This document shows positions 1 through 11,453 of a DNA stretch of 64,000 nucleotides, one piece after another (position 1 is the stretch's first letter; every line of letters begins with the position of its first letter). A program made the translations under genes and the position numbers. The notes beneath the pieces were generated by a model that was not told where the DNA came from, made no database searches, and worked only from the letters and a program-made list of their open reading frames with translations. Source of the stretch: an uncultured Gallionellaceae bacterium (GTDB taxonomy: Bacteria; Pseudomonadota; Gammaproteobacteria; Burkholderiales; Gallionellaceae); contig CAINCU010000005.1 in the NCBI GenBank assembly GCA_903847155.1, positions 121,497-185,496 of the forward strand. The letters run 5' to 3'.

Positions 1-933
1 CCGCCACTGTCGCGTGAGCAGGTGCTTGCCAATGCGCAGAGTTACCGCGAGCAAGTATTCAAAGTGCTTGATCCGAATAAAACTGAAGTCGTGTTCAACT
101 CCACTTGGATGGATAAATTCAGCGCGGTCGATCTGATTCGCCTCGCTGCCACACATACTGTGGCGCAGATGCTGGAGCGCGACGACTTCTCCAAGCGCTA
201 TAAAGCCAACCAGCCCATCGCCATCCACGAATTCATCTATCCGCTGGTGCAAGGCTATGACTCCGTCGCGCTCAAGGCTGATATTGAACTAGGCGGCACC
301 GACCAGAAATTCAACCTGCTGATGGGACGCGAACTGCAAAAGCACTTTGGCCAACCCGCGCAGTGTGTGCTCACCATGCCGCTATTGGAGGGGCTGGACG
401 GCATTAACAAGATGTCCAAGTCGCTGGGTAACTACGTTGGCATCACCGACACACCGCAAGAAATGTTTGGCAAATTGATGTCAGTCTCCGATGATTTGAT
501 GTGGCGCTACCTTGAATTGCTCTCCTTTCGCAGTCTGGCGCAGATCGAAAATTTCCGCGAAGAAGTGAATGGCGGCCGCAACCCGCGCGACATCAAAGTG
601 CTGCTGGCGCAGGAAATCGTCGCCCGATTCCACACGCAAAAAGCCGCCGAAGACGCACTGGCGGAATTTGAAGCACGCTTCCAGAAAGGCGTGCTGCCGG
701 ACGATATGCCTGAAATTAGTGTTGCCGGAACCAACGGCAACATAGGTATCGCTCAACTTCTCAAACAGGCCGGTTTTGTTCCCAGCACATCCGAAGCGCT
801 GCGCATGATAGATGCCGGAGCAGTCAAACTCGACGGCGAAAAAGTCGGCGACAAAGCACTGCAACTCAAGGCGGGAGCGGTGGTTGTGGCGCAAGTTGGC
901 AAACGCAAGTTCGGGCGGATAACGGTGCAATAA
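1..933 (+). CDS. tyrS: Tyrosyl-tRNA synthetase, 5'-truncated by window edge
   Basis: Class I aminoacyl-tRNA synthetase charging tRNA-Tyr in the cytoplasm. The reading frame is open from the first base, so the N-terminus with the HIGH-type motif lies outside the window and about 310 residues are visible. The segment [10 protein letters not shown], the substrate-pocket stretch [16 protein letters not shown] and the signature KMSKSLGNY are typical of the bacterial TyrS subgroup with KMSKS. The last 60 or so residues ([17 protein letters not shown] and following) form an S4 RNA-binding domain that ends close to the stop. A GTG at 22 is internal and should not be taken as the start. Confidence 0.95.
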   Translation, partial: PPLSREQVLANAQSYREQVFKVLDPNKTEVVFNSTWMDKFSAVDLIRLAATHTVAQMLERDDFSKRYKANQPIAIHEFIYPLVQGYDSVALKADIELGGTDQKFNLLMGRELQKHFGQPAQCVLTMPLLEGLDGINKMSKSLGNYVGITDTPQEMFGKLMSVSDDLMWRYLELLSFRSLAQIENFREEVNGGRNPRDIKVLLAQEIVARFHTQKAAEDALAEFEARFQKGVLPDDMPEISVAGTNGNIGIAQLLKQAGFVPSTSEALRMIDAGAVKLDGEKVGDKALQLKAGAVVVAQVGKRKFGRITVQ

Positions 934-940
934 ATATCGG

Positions 941-969
941 TTGTGTAATAAAGCGTTGTTTTGTAGAAT
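941..969 (+). promoter_or_regulatory. Candidate sigma-70 promoter of rpsU
   Basis: TTGTGT (941-946) and TAGAAT (964-969) are separated by exactly 17 bases and lie 36 bases before the rpsU start codon. This is a good vegetative promoter for the rpsU-yqeY-dnaG-rpoD cluster. Seen in sequence; activity inferred. Confidence 0.6.
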
Positions 970-1005
970 CGCGCCCTCGAATTTTTGGTAGAAGGTAGTT
1001 TGTTC

Positions 1006-1218
1006 ATGACAACAGTACGTGTTAAAGAGAATGAGCCGTTCGAAGTGGCGATGCGCCGCTTCAAGCGTTCGGTGGAAAAAACCGGTCTGTTGACCGAATT
1101 GCGTGCTCGTGAGTTTTACGAGAAGCCCACCGCAGAGCGCAAGCGCAAGCTGGCTGCTGCCGTGAAGCGCCATTACAAGCGCCTGCGTAGCCAGACTCTC
1201 CCGCCTAAGCTGTATTGA
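1006..1218 (+). CDS. rpsU: 30S ribosomal protein S21
   Basis: Small-subunit ribosomal protein involved in mRNA recruitment by the 30S particle. The 70-residue product starts [20 protein letters not shown] and ends in a basic tail ([17 protein letters not shown]), the usual length and composition for S21. The ATG at 1006 is preferred over an in-frame upstream codon because GAAGG lies about 10 bases before it and the family begins at this point. It is the first gene of the macromolecular-synthesis operon, followed 34 bases later by yqeY and then dnaG and rpoD. Confidence 0.97.
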   Translation: MTTVRVKENEPFEVAMRRFKRSVEKTGLLTELRAREFYEKPTAERKRKLAAAVKRHYKRLRSQTLPPKLY

Positions 1219-1252
1219 TCTGCCTCGCCTCTCGGGCGAAGGGTAGTTTGAT

Positions 1253-1699
1253 ATGAGTCTCAAGCAGCAAATCACCGAAGACATGAAGACCGCGATGCGC
1301 GCCAGGGAAACGGCGCGTCTCGGGGCGATTCGTCTTTTACTCGCGGCGATGAAGCAGCGCGAGGTGGACGAGCGCATCGAGCTAACGGATACTGATGTGG
1401 TTGCCATCATCGAAAAGATGTTGAAGCAGCGCCGCGATTCCATCAGTCAATTCGAAGCGGCAAACCGTCAGGATTTGGTGGATATCGAAAAGTTTGAAGT
1501 AACCGTGTTGCAGACCTATATGCCGCAGCAACTCAGCGAGGCCGATGTTATCGCCGCCATCGCCGAGGCCATCGCTGCGACAGGTGCAGCCGGACCGCAA
1601 GATATGGGTAAAGTGATGGGCGTGGTAAAGCCCAAGCTGGCCGGACGTGCCGATATGGGCAAAGTTTCCGGTCTGATTAAAGCGCAACTGACCAAGTAA
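1253..1699 (+). CDS. yqeY: GatB/YqeY-domain protein
   Basis: 148 residues, full length for the stand-alone YqeY family, which is related to the tRNA-binding C-terminal domain of GatB amidotransferase subunits. The helical N-terminal half (MSLKQQITEDMKTAMRARET, LGAIRLLLAAMKQ) and the C-terminal repeat-like segments (DMGKVMGVVKPKLAGRADMGKVSGLIK) are characteristic. The biochemical role is not established; an effect on tRNA-dependent amidation is inferred from the domain. In many Proteobacteria it sits between rpsU and dnaG, as here, and is probably cotranscribed with them. Confidence 0.93.
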   Translation: MSLKQQITEDMKTAMRARETARLGAIRLLLAAMKQREVDERIELTDTDVVAIIEKMLKQRRDSISQFEAANRQDLVDIEKFEVTVLQTYMPQQLSEADVIAAIAEAIAATGAAGPQDMGKVMGVVKPKLAGRADMGKVSGLIKAQLTK

Positions 1700-1766
1700 T
1701 CGTTTCTCTAGCAGTATCTCCATTAGTCGATGCGGCGTATCTCAGCCGCTAATGCGCGAGGGCAGA

Positions 1767-3488
1767 GTGATTCCAAAAAGTTTCATTCAGGATCTGCTCA
1801 ATCGTCTCGACATCGTGGATGTGATTGAGCGTTATCTTCCGCTCAAAAAAGCCGGTGCCAACTTTGTCGCCTGCTGCCCCTTCCATAACGAAAAATCTCC
1901 GTCTTTTACAGTTAGCCAGTCCAAACAGTTCTATCACTGTTTCGGTTGCGGAGCGCATGGCACTGCCATTGGTTTTGTCATGGAACACGCCGGGATGGGC
2001 TACGTCGAAGCGATAGAAGAACTGGCGAAAAGCATCGGCGTGGCGGTTCCGCAGGAAGCGTCCAATTTGCCGCAACACAAGGTCGCGCCCGATCTGTACG
2101 ACCTGATGCAATCCGCCACGCGCTACTACCGCGAGCAACTGAAAAAAACGCCGCGCGCCATTGAATACTTGAAGGGGCGCGGTTTGAGCGGTGAAGTCGC
2201 CGCGCGCTTCGGCATCGGTTATTCGCCTGATGATTGGCAGAACCTAAAGGCGGCGGTGCCGAATTATCAGGACACCAGTTTGGTTGAAACCGGATTGGTC
2301 ATTGAAGGCGAAGGCGGTAAACGTTACGACCGATTCCGCGACCGCATCATGTTCCCCATTGTCAATGTGCGAGGACAGGTCATCGGTTTCGGTGGACGCG
2401 TACTGGACAAGGGCGAACCGAAATATCTGAATTCTCCGGAAACACCGCTGTTTGAAAAAGGCCACGAACTCTACGGTTTGTATCAGGCGCAAAAATCCAT
2501 CCGCGCGCAGCAACGTGTGATCGTGGTCGAAGGCTACATGGACGTGGTGGCACTGGCGCAACACGGCGTGGAATATGCCGTGGCCACACTGGGTACGGCT
2601 ACCACGCCGTATCATGTGCAAAAGCTGTTGCGCCTGTGCGATCAGGTAGTGTTCTGCTTCGATGGCGACAAGCCTGGGCAAAAAGCGGCGTGGCGTGCTC
2701 TGGAAAACGCGTTGCCGCAACTGGTGGACGGCAAACGCATTGGATTTTTGTTTTTGCCGGAAGAGCACGATCCCGACACTTACATCCGCGAATATGGTGC
2801 CGAAGCCTTCGAGCACGAACTGGAAAATTCGCTGCCGCTTTCTGGTTATCTGCTGCGCGAACTCACCGCGCAAGTCGATTTGCACACTCAAGAAGGTCGC
2901 AGCGCTTTGCTGAAAAATGCACAGCCGCTGCTTACCGCAATCACGGCGCCGGCCACCGCATTGCTGTTGCGCAAGGAGGTGGCCGCGCTGGCGGGCGTGA
3001 CGCAAGCAGAGTTGGAGGCGTTATATGTCATCAAGCCGATTGCCGCACCGCAGCGTGCCGCGCCGCCAAAAGTCAAACGCTCCACGCCTTCAAGTTTGCG
3101 CACCTTGTTGCGCTGTCTGGTGATGCGCCCGGAATTGGCGCGCCAGTTGCCACACGATAGCCACACTGAGGGGGTGGAAGGCGCGGCCATCGCTGCCTTG
3201 GTCGATTGGTTGAGCGAATCGGTGGACGAGACAAGCACAGCGGCAATGATTCAGCATTTTCAGGACACAGCGCACGAAGCGGTGTTCGCCTCTGCACAGG
3301 GAGAGGTGATGCAGTGGGGCGAGAGTTTTGATGTCGAGTCCGAATTCGCCGGATCGCTGGAAAAGCTGCGCGAGGAATCGCGCAGGGCGGAGTTGGATAC
3401 CTTGCACGCGAAAATGCAGGGCAGGGACTTAAAAGTCCTGAATGAACAAGAACGGGCACGTTATTTGCAGTTGCTGCAAAGAGGGTGA
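1767..3488 (+). CDS. dnaG: DNA primase
   Basis: Synthesises RNA primers at the replication fork in partnership with DnaB helicase. The product (573 residues) opens with IPKSFIQDLLNRLDIVDVIE, followed by a CHC2 zinc-binding domain (CCPFHNEKSPSF ... FYHCFGCGAHG, about residues 35-65), the catalytic core, a TOPRIM segment (VVEGYMDVVALAQHGVEYAVA with a later FDGDKPGQKAA acidic motif) and a C-terminal helicase-interaction domain. The GTG at 1767 is chosen because GAGGG lies just upstream and known primases start at this IPxSFI stretch; an ATG five codons earlier at 1752 is the alternative. Third gene of the rpsU operon. Confidence 0.95.
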   Translation: MIPKSFIQDLLNRLDIVDVIERYLPLKKAGANFVACCPFHNEKSPSFTVSQSKQFYHCFGCGAHGTAIGFVMEHAGMGYVEAIEELAKSIGVAVPQEASNLPQHKVAPDLYDLMQSATRYYREQLKKTPRAIEYLKGRGLSGEVAARFGIGYSPDDWQNLKAAVPNYQDTSLVETGLVIEGEGGKRYDRFRDRIMFPIVNVRGQVIGFGGRVLDKGEPKYLNSPETPLFEKGHELYGLYQAQKSIRAQQRVIVVEGYMDVVALAQHGVEYAVATLGTATTPYHVQKLLRLCDQVVFCFDGDKPGQKAAWRALENALPQLVDGKRIGFLFLPEEHDPDTYIREYGAEAFEHELENSLPLSGYLLRELTAQVDLHTQEGRSALLKNAQPLLTAITAPATALLLRKEVAALAGVTQAELEALYVIKPIAAPQRAAPPKVKRSTPSSLRTLLRCLVMRPELARQLPHDSHTEGVEGAAIAALVDWLSESVDETSTAAMIQHFQDTAHEAVFASAQGEVMQWGESFDVESEFAGSLEKLREESRRAELDTLHAKMQGRDLKVLNEQERARYLQLLQRG

Positions 3489-3501
3489 GCGTAGCTAACC
3501 T

Positions 3502-3530
3502 TCGGAAAAGTTTTGGAAATCGGGTATAAT
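3502..3530 (+). promoter_or_regulatory. Candidate internal promoter before rpoD
   Basis: A perfect TATAAT at 3525-3530 lies in the dnaG-rpoD gap, with a weak -35-like TCGGAA 17 bases upstream (3502-3507). It could allow rpoD to be expressed independently of the upstream operon. The -35 match is poor, so confidence is moderate. Confidence 0.45.
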
Positions 3531-3608
3531 CCGCGACCTTTTCGAAGGCGCTTTTGATTTAATGCGCCCGCTGTAATCGAGTACAAATCAACTTTGGGAA
3601 CCCTCAAA

Positions 3609-5573
<1,965 letters not shown>

Positions 5574-5579
5574 GTTCAC

Positions 5580-5656
5580 GGGCCCTTAGCTCAGTTGGTT
5601 AGAGCAGAGGACTCATAATCCTTTGGTCCGCGGTTCAAGTCCGCGAGGGCCCACCA
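5580..5656 (+). tRNA. tRNA-Ile (CAU anticodon, lysidine-type)
   Basis: A 77-nt cloverleaf with a 7-bp acceptor stem (GGGCCCU with AGGGCCC), D-arm GCUCAGUUGGUUAGAGC, anticodon loop CUCAUAA (anticodon CAU at 5614-5616), TpsiC arm with loop UUCAAGU, and an encoded CCA end. Overall similarity to E. coli ileX, rather than to initiator or elongator Met tRNAs, indicates tRNA-Ile2, whose C34 is converted to lysidine by TilS to read AUA. Its 3' 39 nt recur at 22269-22307, so the gene is probably an integration site. Confidence 0.93.
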
Positions 5657-5663
5657 ACAAAAC

Positions 5664-5696
5664 AAGGAGTTACACTTAGGTGTAGCTCCTTTTTTC
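5664..5696 (+). terminator. Rho-independent terminator after tRNA-Ile
   Basis: Stem AAGGAGTTACAC paired with GTGTAGCTCCTT (one G-T pair) around a TTAG loop, followed by a run of T. It lies 8 bases after the tRNA CCA and would end rpoD/tRNA transcription. It differs completely from the terminator that follows the displaced tRNA piece at 22.3 kb. Confidence 0.85.
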
Positions 5697-5806
5697 TTGC
5701 CTCATCCAATAGCACCACTATTCATGCAGCATCAAGACCGACATCAAAATCTGCATCACTTTTTTGTGTGGAAAATCCTTTGCTCTACCTCTAATTCCGC
5801 AGTTTC

Positions 5807-6217
5807 CTAATTGAGCGTATGCGATTTTGACTTTCTCTGTTGCTTAATTGCTGGACCCTTCCCAGCCAATCGGCAGATCATTACCTCGGATTTGACGCAA
5901 TCCACATATCGAGTTGCGTGGAAGGTCATGACTTCTTTCTTTGCCATGAGCTCATTTAGATGCAGATGTACGTTGTTTAGCGGTATGCGCGTTGCGACAG
6001 CTATTTCAGTGTCGAGACCTTCACCATGCTTGTTCAGGTATTCCAGAATCTTTTCCATTTTATCAGCCAACTCCATGTCAAAAAGAACAATGTTTAAGAT
6101 GGAGTTTATTCTTCTTAGTTCAAGCCCCGTTCGTGACTGCTGTTGTCTTTGATTCTGGAATTGATGATGGTCACTCGTCGTAAGTGCGCAATTTTGCAAC
6201 GTCCCTGATGCATACAT
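5807..6217 (-). CDS. Small winged-helix-like putative regulator
   Basis: Predicted 136-residue protein not recognised as a named family. The C-terminal part, MEKILEYLNKHGEGLDTEIA followed by TRIPLNNVHLHLNELMAKKE, reads like a helix-turn-helix/winged-helix module. Its 5' end overlaps the 3' end of the dnr-type gene by 47 bases, with GGAAGG five bases before the ATG at 6217, which suggests translational coupling. An alternative start at ATG 6076 would give an 89-residue protein containing only the winged-helix part, but it lacks a clear ribosome binding site. It is the first gene inside the tRNA-bounded block. A role alongside the NO regulator is inference from position. Confidence 0.55.
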   Translation of the reverse strand: MYASGTLQNCALTTSDHHQFQNQRQQQSRTGLELRRINSILNIVLFDMELADKMEKILEYLNKHGEGLDTEIAVATRIPLNNVHLHLNELMAKKEVMTFHATRYVDCVKSEVMICRLAGKGPAIKQQRKSKSHTLN

Positions 6218-6857
6218 CCTTACCTTCCACCTTGATCAAGCCAGCATCGGACAAATTGTGAAGGATGCGTGAAAAAGTTTCCGGGGTGATGTTGAGATTG
6301 GATGCGATCACATTCTTGTTGGCCGACAAGCTTATGTGGATGTCCTTACCTTCCTTGATCTTCTCCAGATCATGCAGCAGGTAATCGATCACTCGTTGTG
6401 CCGAGGAACGTAGCGAGAGCGATTCGACGTTCTGAATCAGACGGTGCAGGCGAGTGGAAAGTCCCGCCAGCATTTTGCGGCAGAAGGCCGGATCGCTGTC
6501 GATGCCGCCAACAATCACATTCTTGTTGATATGAAGTGCCAGCGAGTCTGTCAGAGCTTGTGCGTAAACCGGGTACGGCTTACCCATGAACATAACTGCT
6601 TCGCCAAAGCTTTGTCCAGGCCCGAGCAAATCGACAACTTTCTCGATCCCTTGCGGTGAAGTTAAGGCTAGTTTGATCTGGCCATGAATCACTACATAAA
6701 ATCCGTTTGAAGCATCGCCACGCTGGAACAACACATTGCCGCGTACCAAGTGAAGTTCGCGCGTACCTTGGGCAATGCGCTCGATTTCTTCCGATGACAT
6801 TTCACAAAACAAGGGGAGGCGAACGAGGAAAGCGGGGACTTTAACTGGGTTGGTCAA
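6171..6857 (-). CDS. dnr: Crp/Fnr-family regulator, DNR/NnrR-like
   Basis: 228-residue transcription factor with an N-terminal cyclic-nucleotide-binding-like beta-roll (PLFCEMSSEEIERIAQGTRE, GFYVVIHGQIKLAL, GQSFGEAVMFMG), a long dimerisation helix, and a C-terminal winged helix with recognition segment VIASNLNITPETFSRILHNL. It lacks the N-terminal cysteine cluster that binds the Fe-S centre in FNR, which fits the DNR branch known to sense NO through heme and to activate nir and nor genes. Three TTGA-N6-TCAA sites in this block are its likely targets, including one in its own upstream region. NO sensing is inferred from family and context. Confidence 0.85.
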   Translation of the reverse strand: MTNPVKVPAFLVRLPLFCEMSSEEIERIAQGTRELHLVRGNVLFQRGDASNGFYVVIHGQIKLALTSPQGIEKVVDLLGPGQSFGEAVMFMGKPYPVYAQALTDSLALHINKNVIVGGIDSDPAFCRKMLAGLSTRLHRLIQNVESLSLRSSAQRVIDYLLHDLEKIKEGKDIHISLSANKNVIASNLNITPETFSRILHNLSDAGLIKVEGKDVCIRDVAKLRTYDE

Positions 6858-7028
6858 GACGGCTCCTTAAAATCCAAGTGGCTGATTATATGTTCAAGCA
6901 CTACGAATAGCGAAGTGATGAAGCAGTGGACGATACGCTGGATTTGCATTCGCCATCGTAAAACCGCTGAATAAGTCTCTGCTTGAATGTGCAGTACGAG
7001 CAGATTACCAATCATGAAATATCGTTCC

Positions 7029-7042
7029 TTGACTCAGCTCAA
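7029..7042. promoter_or_regulatory. FNR/DNR-type box (dnr/DUF2249 intergenic region)
   Basis: TTGA-CTCAGC-TCAA matches the FNR/DNR half-site pattern TTGA-N6-TCAA. It sits roughly midway between the leftward dnr gene (start 6857) and the rightward DUF2249 gene (start 7207), so it could serve either or both. The 349-base gap around it otherwise holds only the 22-codon ORF at 7129-7197. Confidence 0.6.
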
Positions 7043-7128
7043 GGAAACACGCGCGGTATACGTCGAAAATGCACGCCAGCTGCTTCAGATTATTCAAACT
7101 GCAGAGGTACTCCTGAAAGGAAAAATAG

Positions 7129-7197
7129 ATGTTGGTAGATCAGGTATTGTCCAGCGAAATGGATGAATTGCTTGACCGCATGCGAACGGTTAGCTAG
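7129..7197 (+). CDS. Possible 22-residue leader peptide
   Basis: Short ORF (MLVDQVLSSEMDELLDRMRT and two more residues) with GGAAAAA upstream. It ends 9 bases before the DUF2249 start, with the strong AGGAGGT ribosome binding site of that gene beginning right after its stop codon. The arrangement suits translational coupling, but the peptide has no recognisable family and may be chance. Confidence 0.3.
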   Translation: MLVDQVLSSEMDELLDRMRTVS

Positions 7198-7206
7198 GAG
7201 GTCGTT

Positions 7207-7461
7207 ATGCACGAACGCATTGTCGATGCGCGCTGGTTGGCACCACCCGAGCCGATGGAACTAACCCTCGAAGCGCTTAATGTTCTTGAGTCAGGCGAAC
7301 GCCTACGATTGCTGATTCAACGCATACCTCACTTGCTGTTTTCGATTCTGCAAGAATGGGGCTACGACTATCAAATGCACGACTGCGACGATGGCAGCTA
7401 CGAAATATTGATCTGGTACAAGGGACAAGACTCCACCAACAGCAATGCAGAGTCGTTGTGA
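7207..7461 (+). CDS. DUF2249-domain protein
   Basis: 84-residue soluble protein beginning with IVDARWLAPPEPMELTLEAL and containing GERLRLLIQRIPHLLFSILQ and YEILIWYK, the pattern of DUF2249, a TusA-like fold. DUF2249 proteins often accompany nor genes, hemerythrin-like proteins and Crp/Fnr regulators of nitrogen-oxide metabolism; the molecular role is unknown. AGGAGGT six bases before the ATG is a near-perfect ribosome binding site. It lies between the dnr-type gene and norCB and probably belongs to the same regulon through the TTGA-N6-TCAA box at 7029. Confidence 0.8.
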   Translation: MHERIVDARWLAPPEPMELTLEALNVLESGERLRLLIQRIPHLLFSILQEWGYDYQMHDCDDGSYEILIWYKGQDSTNSNAESL

Positions 7462-7675
7462 CCGCGCAGACAGGTTTATCTTCCGATCAGGCACTGCCGA
7501 ACAGTGTGTAGCCGCGTCTGTTCATCACCACATCTTGTTTTGCTTCGGATCGAGCTTCTTCATTCTGCAGAACATGACTGCACTGGTGATGTGTCCGACT
7601 TTCACTGTCGTTAGCCATCGCCCTCCTGTCGCAGCAAATAATTCCACACACACAAATTGCTTCAGATGGATTTTC

Positions 7676-7689
7676 TTGACTGAAGTCAA
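7676..7689 (+). promoter_or_regulatory. FNR/DNR-type box upstream of norC
   Basis: TTGAC-TGAA-GTCAA is a perfect palindrome and the best regulator site in the block. It is centred about 159 bases before the norC ATG. If activation occurs from the usual -41.5 position, transcription would begin near 7724, leaving an untranslated leader of about 118 bases. Apart from this box I see nothing else in the 380-base gap between the DUF2249 gene and norC. Confidence 0.7.
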
Positions 7690-7841
7690 GGATTGGCATG
7701 CTACCCCTGAGTTACTGTGAGTACGCCGTGATTTATGAACTTGGTTGCGCGCCTTATTTTTCCGAACACAAGGATGAAAAGGCAAAGCAATCAAGGTCGG
7801 GGCAACAACCAATGCAGATACATTCATTCAGGAGGTAAGTT

Positions 7842-8267
7842 ATGAGCGAAACGTTTACCAAGGCGATGGCGCGAAACATATTTTATGGGGGGGCGGTATT
7901 TTTCTTCCTGTTGTTTCTCGGCTTGACCTTCGACACAGTGCAGGGCCTGCCAAAACGGGATCATCGGGAGAACATCACCGATGCCGTGGTACGCGGCAAG
8001 CACATCTGGGAAACACGCGACTGCGTCGGATGCCACACCATCTTGGGTGAAGGTGCGTATTTCGCTCCCGAGTTGGGCAACGTCTATAAGCGCCGTGGCG
8101 GTGATTTCATCAAGGCGTGGATTAAGGGCCAACCCACTGGAGCTCCGGGGCGCCGTCAGATGCCGCAATTCAATTTGACCGATCAGCAACTCGATGACGT
8201 GGTCGAATTCCTGAAATGGACATCAGAGATCAACACCAACAATTGGCCGCCTAACATCCAAGGCTGA
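7842..8267 (+). CDS. norC: Nitric oxide reductase subunit C (cytochrome c)
   Basis: Membrane-anchored monoheme cytochrome c that passes electrons to NorB for reduction of NO to N2O. The 141-residue protein has one N-terminal transmembrane segment (about residues 13-30, IFYGGAVFFFLLFLGLTF), the heme c motif CVGCH at about residue 61, the heme-domain region GAYFAPELGNVY and a likely Met axial ligand in RRQMPQF. The length is normal for NorC. A strong AGGAGGT lies upstream of the ATG. norB follows 44 bases later and the two form the cNor complex. Confidence 0.96.
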   Translation: MSETFTKAMARNIFYGGAVFFFLLFLGLTFDTVQGLPKRDHRENITDAVVRGKHIWETRDCVGCHTILGEGAYFAPELGNVYKRRGGDFIKAWIKGQPTGAPGRRQMPQFNLTDQQLDDVVEFLKWTSEINTNNWPPNIQG

Positions 8268-8299
8268 TCCAGTAGATACCCTGTCACAAAACGGTTTAG

Positions 8300-9691
<1,392 letters not shown>

Positions 9692-9702
9692 TTTTGTTCT
9701 TC

Positions 9703-9730
9703 AAAGGGGGCGTTCGCGCCCCCTTTTTTT
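9703..9730 (+). terminator. Rho-independent terminator after norB
   Basis: A GC-rich stem (AAAGGGGGCG with CGCCCCCTTT) around a TTCG loop is followed by a T run, 12 bases after the norB stop. It should separate norCB from norEFQ-D or reduce read-through into it. Confidence 0.9.
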
Positions 9731-9751
9731 ATTTCATCACGACCTTCCGCT

Positions 9752-10339
9752 TTGACAAATAATTCAATCGCATCACATGAAATTCACGCCACACCGCCGG
9801 GCGACTTGGCGATCTGGTTTTTCATCTTTGCCGAACTGCTGGCCTTCGGAATTTTCTTCGTCGCCTACGCTTTTGCGCGGGCACACAACGTGGTGCTGTT
9901 CAACGAATCGCAACAGCACCTCAATATTACTTCCGGCGCCATCAATACCCTGGTGCTGATTACCAGCAGCTATTTCATGGTGCGCGCAGTCGCGGCCATC
10001 AAACAGAATTTATCGCGCGAATGCGCGCGCTGGATCGCCGCCGCCATTGGCTTTGGCGGGATTTTTCTGGTCATCAAACTGTTCGAGTTTCACGCCAAGT
10101 TCGCCGACGGCATCACGCTCAGCACCAACACTTTTTACATGTTCTATCTGTCGCTGACGATCTTCCATTTCATGCACGTGATCCTCGGTATGGTGATCCT
10201 GATGGCGGTGATGCTGAAGGCAAGAAGCGGTGGCTATAGTGCGGAAAATCATACCGGCGTGGAAACCGGAGCCTCTTATTGGCACATGGTGGATCTGCTG
10301 TGGATCATCCTGTTCCCGCTGGTTTACGTGATTCACTAG
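9752..10339 (+). CDS. norE: Heme-copper oxidase subunit III-like NorE
   Basis: 195-residue polytopic protein of the cytochrome c oxidase subunit III family, with segments DLAIWFFIFAELLAFGIFF, NTLVLITSSYFMVRAV, FYMFYLSLTIFHFMHVILG and SYWHMVDLLWIILFPLVYV giving five predicted membrane helices. In nor clusters such proteins (NorE) assist maturation or activity of NO reductase. No in-frame ATG exists at the N-terminus; a TTG at 9752 gives the expected beginning, although its ribosome binding site is weak. norF follows after 6 bases, so the two are likely cotranslated. Confidence 0.88.
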   Translation: MTNNSIASHEIHATPPGDLAIWFFIFAELLAFGIFFVAYAFARAHNVVLFNESQQHLNITSGAINTLVLITSSYFMVRAVAAIKQNLSRECARWIAAAIGFGGIFLVIKLFEFHAKFADGITLSTNTFYMFYLSLTIFHFMHVILGMVILMAVMLKARSGGYSAENHTGVETGASYWHMVDLLWIILFPLVYVIH

Positions 10340-10345
10340 ACTCTC

Positions 10346-10618
10346 ATGGATAAACCTCACTTCATTCGTCCCTGCACTTATATTTGGCTAGCCTTGATGC
10401 TGCTGACCGTGACCACCTATAGCATCGGCGAAGCAGGGCTGGGCGGCCTCACCGTCATGTTGATCGTGATAGGTACTGCGGCAATCAAGGTGCAGTTGAT
10501 GGCCAACTATTTCATGGGACTGCGCCGTACCCGCTGGTTGTGGCGCGGTATCGTGCTGGGCTGGCTGCTGCTGGTGACGGGGCTGATTACCATCGCTTAC
10601 TTATCCACGATCAAGTAA
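10346..10618 (+). CDS. norF: NorF-like small membrane protein (COX IV family)
   Basis: 90-residue protein with three predicted membrane helices (YIWLALMLLTVTTYSI; LTVMLIVIGTAAIKVQLMAN; GIVLGWLLLVTGLITIAYL), matching the prokaryotic cytochrome c oxidase subunit IV / NorF family. The conserved stretch IKVQLMANYFMGLRRTRW is typical. NorF is thought to help NO reductase reach full activity. It follows norE by 6 bases and precedes norQ. Confidence 0.85.
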   Translation: MDKPHFIRPCTYIWLALMLLTVTTYSIGEAGLGGLTVMLIVIGTAAIKVQLMANYFMGLRRTRWLWRGIVLGWLLLVTGLITIAYLSTIK

Positions 10619-10670
10619 TTATTTCCCCGCTTGGTCTAGACTAAATCAAATCCTGACATTGGTTCTGATT

Positions 10671-11453
10671 ATGAGTGAGTTACCTTTCTACAAGCCGCAC
10701 AGCAACGAGATTGAGCTGTTCGAGCATGCCTATCGCAACCGTTTGCCACTGCTGATCAAGGGGCCGACCGGTTGCGGCAAGACGCGCTTCGTGACACACA
10801 TGGCGGCCAAGCTCGGCTTGCCGCTTTATACCGTGGCCTGCCACGACGACCTCACCGCCTCCGACTTGGTAGGTCGGCATCTTATCGGCGACGGCGTGAC
10901 CTACTGGAATGACGGGCCACTGACGCGCGCGGTGCGCGAAGGCGGCATTTGCTATCTGGACGAAGTGGTGGAAGCGCGTAAGGACACCACCGTGGTACTA
11001 CATCCGCTCTCCGACGACCGCCGCATCCTGCCTATCGAACGCACAGGAGAGATTCTGCAGGCGCCGCCGGAATTCATGCTGATCGTTTCCTACAACCCCG
11101 GTTACCAGAACTTCCTCAAAGGCATGAAGCCCAGCACACGCCAGCGTTTCGTCAGCCTGCGTTTCGATTTTCCGGGAGCTGAACTGGAACAGCAGATCGT
11201 CATCGGCGAGACCGCCGCGGATACCATGCTGGCGAAGCGTTTGGTCAATCTCGCCAACAGCCTGCGCGCACTCAAAGAGCATGATCTGGAAGAAGCCGCC
11301 AGCACGCGTCTGCTGGTCTATACCGCAACGCTGATCGGTAGCGGATTCGATCCGGTGGATGCCTGCCGCGCCGCGCTGGTGGAGCCGCTCACCGACGACG
11401 AAGAGACTGCCGAGGCGCTGATGGAGATCGTTTATGCCAGCTTCGGCAGATGA
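10671..11453 (+). CDS. norQ: NorQ/CbbQ-type AAA+ ATPase
   Basis: MoxR-group AAA+ ATPase that, with the von Willebrand protein NorD, activates NO reductase, probably by inserting the non-heme iron. The 260-residue protein has Walker A GPTGCGKT near residue 35, Walker B ICYLDEVVEA, sensor-1 region FMLIVSYNPGYQN, an arginine-finger region STRQRFVSLRF, and the C-terminal STRLLVYTATLI segment shared by CbbQ/NorQ. The ATG at 10671 is used; an in-frame TTG at 10659 would add four residues and neither has a strong ribosome binding site. Its last 20 bases overlap the next gene. Confidence 0.92.
   Translation: MSELPFYKPHSNEIELFEHAYRNRLPLLIKGPTGCGKTRFVTHMAAKLGLPLYTVACHDDLTASDLVGRHLIGDGVTYWNDGPLTRAVREGGICYLDEVVEARKDTTVVLHPLSDDRRILPIERTGEILQAPPEFMLIVSYNPGYQNFLKGMKPSTRQRFVSLRFDFPGAELEQQIVIGETAADTMLAKRLVNLANSLRALKEHDLEEAASTRLLVYTATLIGSGFDPVDACRAALVEPLTDDEETAEALMEIVYASFGR

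Noticed and set aside
7014..7166. 50-codon ORF on the plus strand before the DUF2249 gene
   Set aside because: It contains the regulator box at 7029, lacks a ribosome binding site and overlaps the better supported 22-codon ORF. Judged to be chance.
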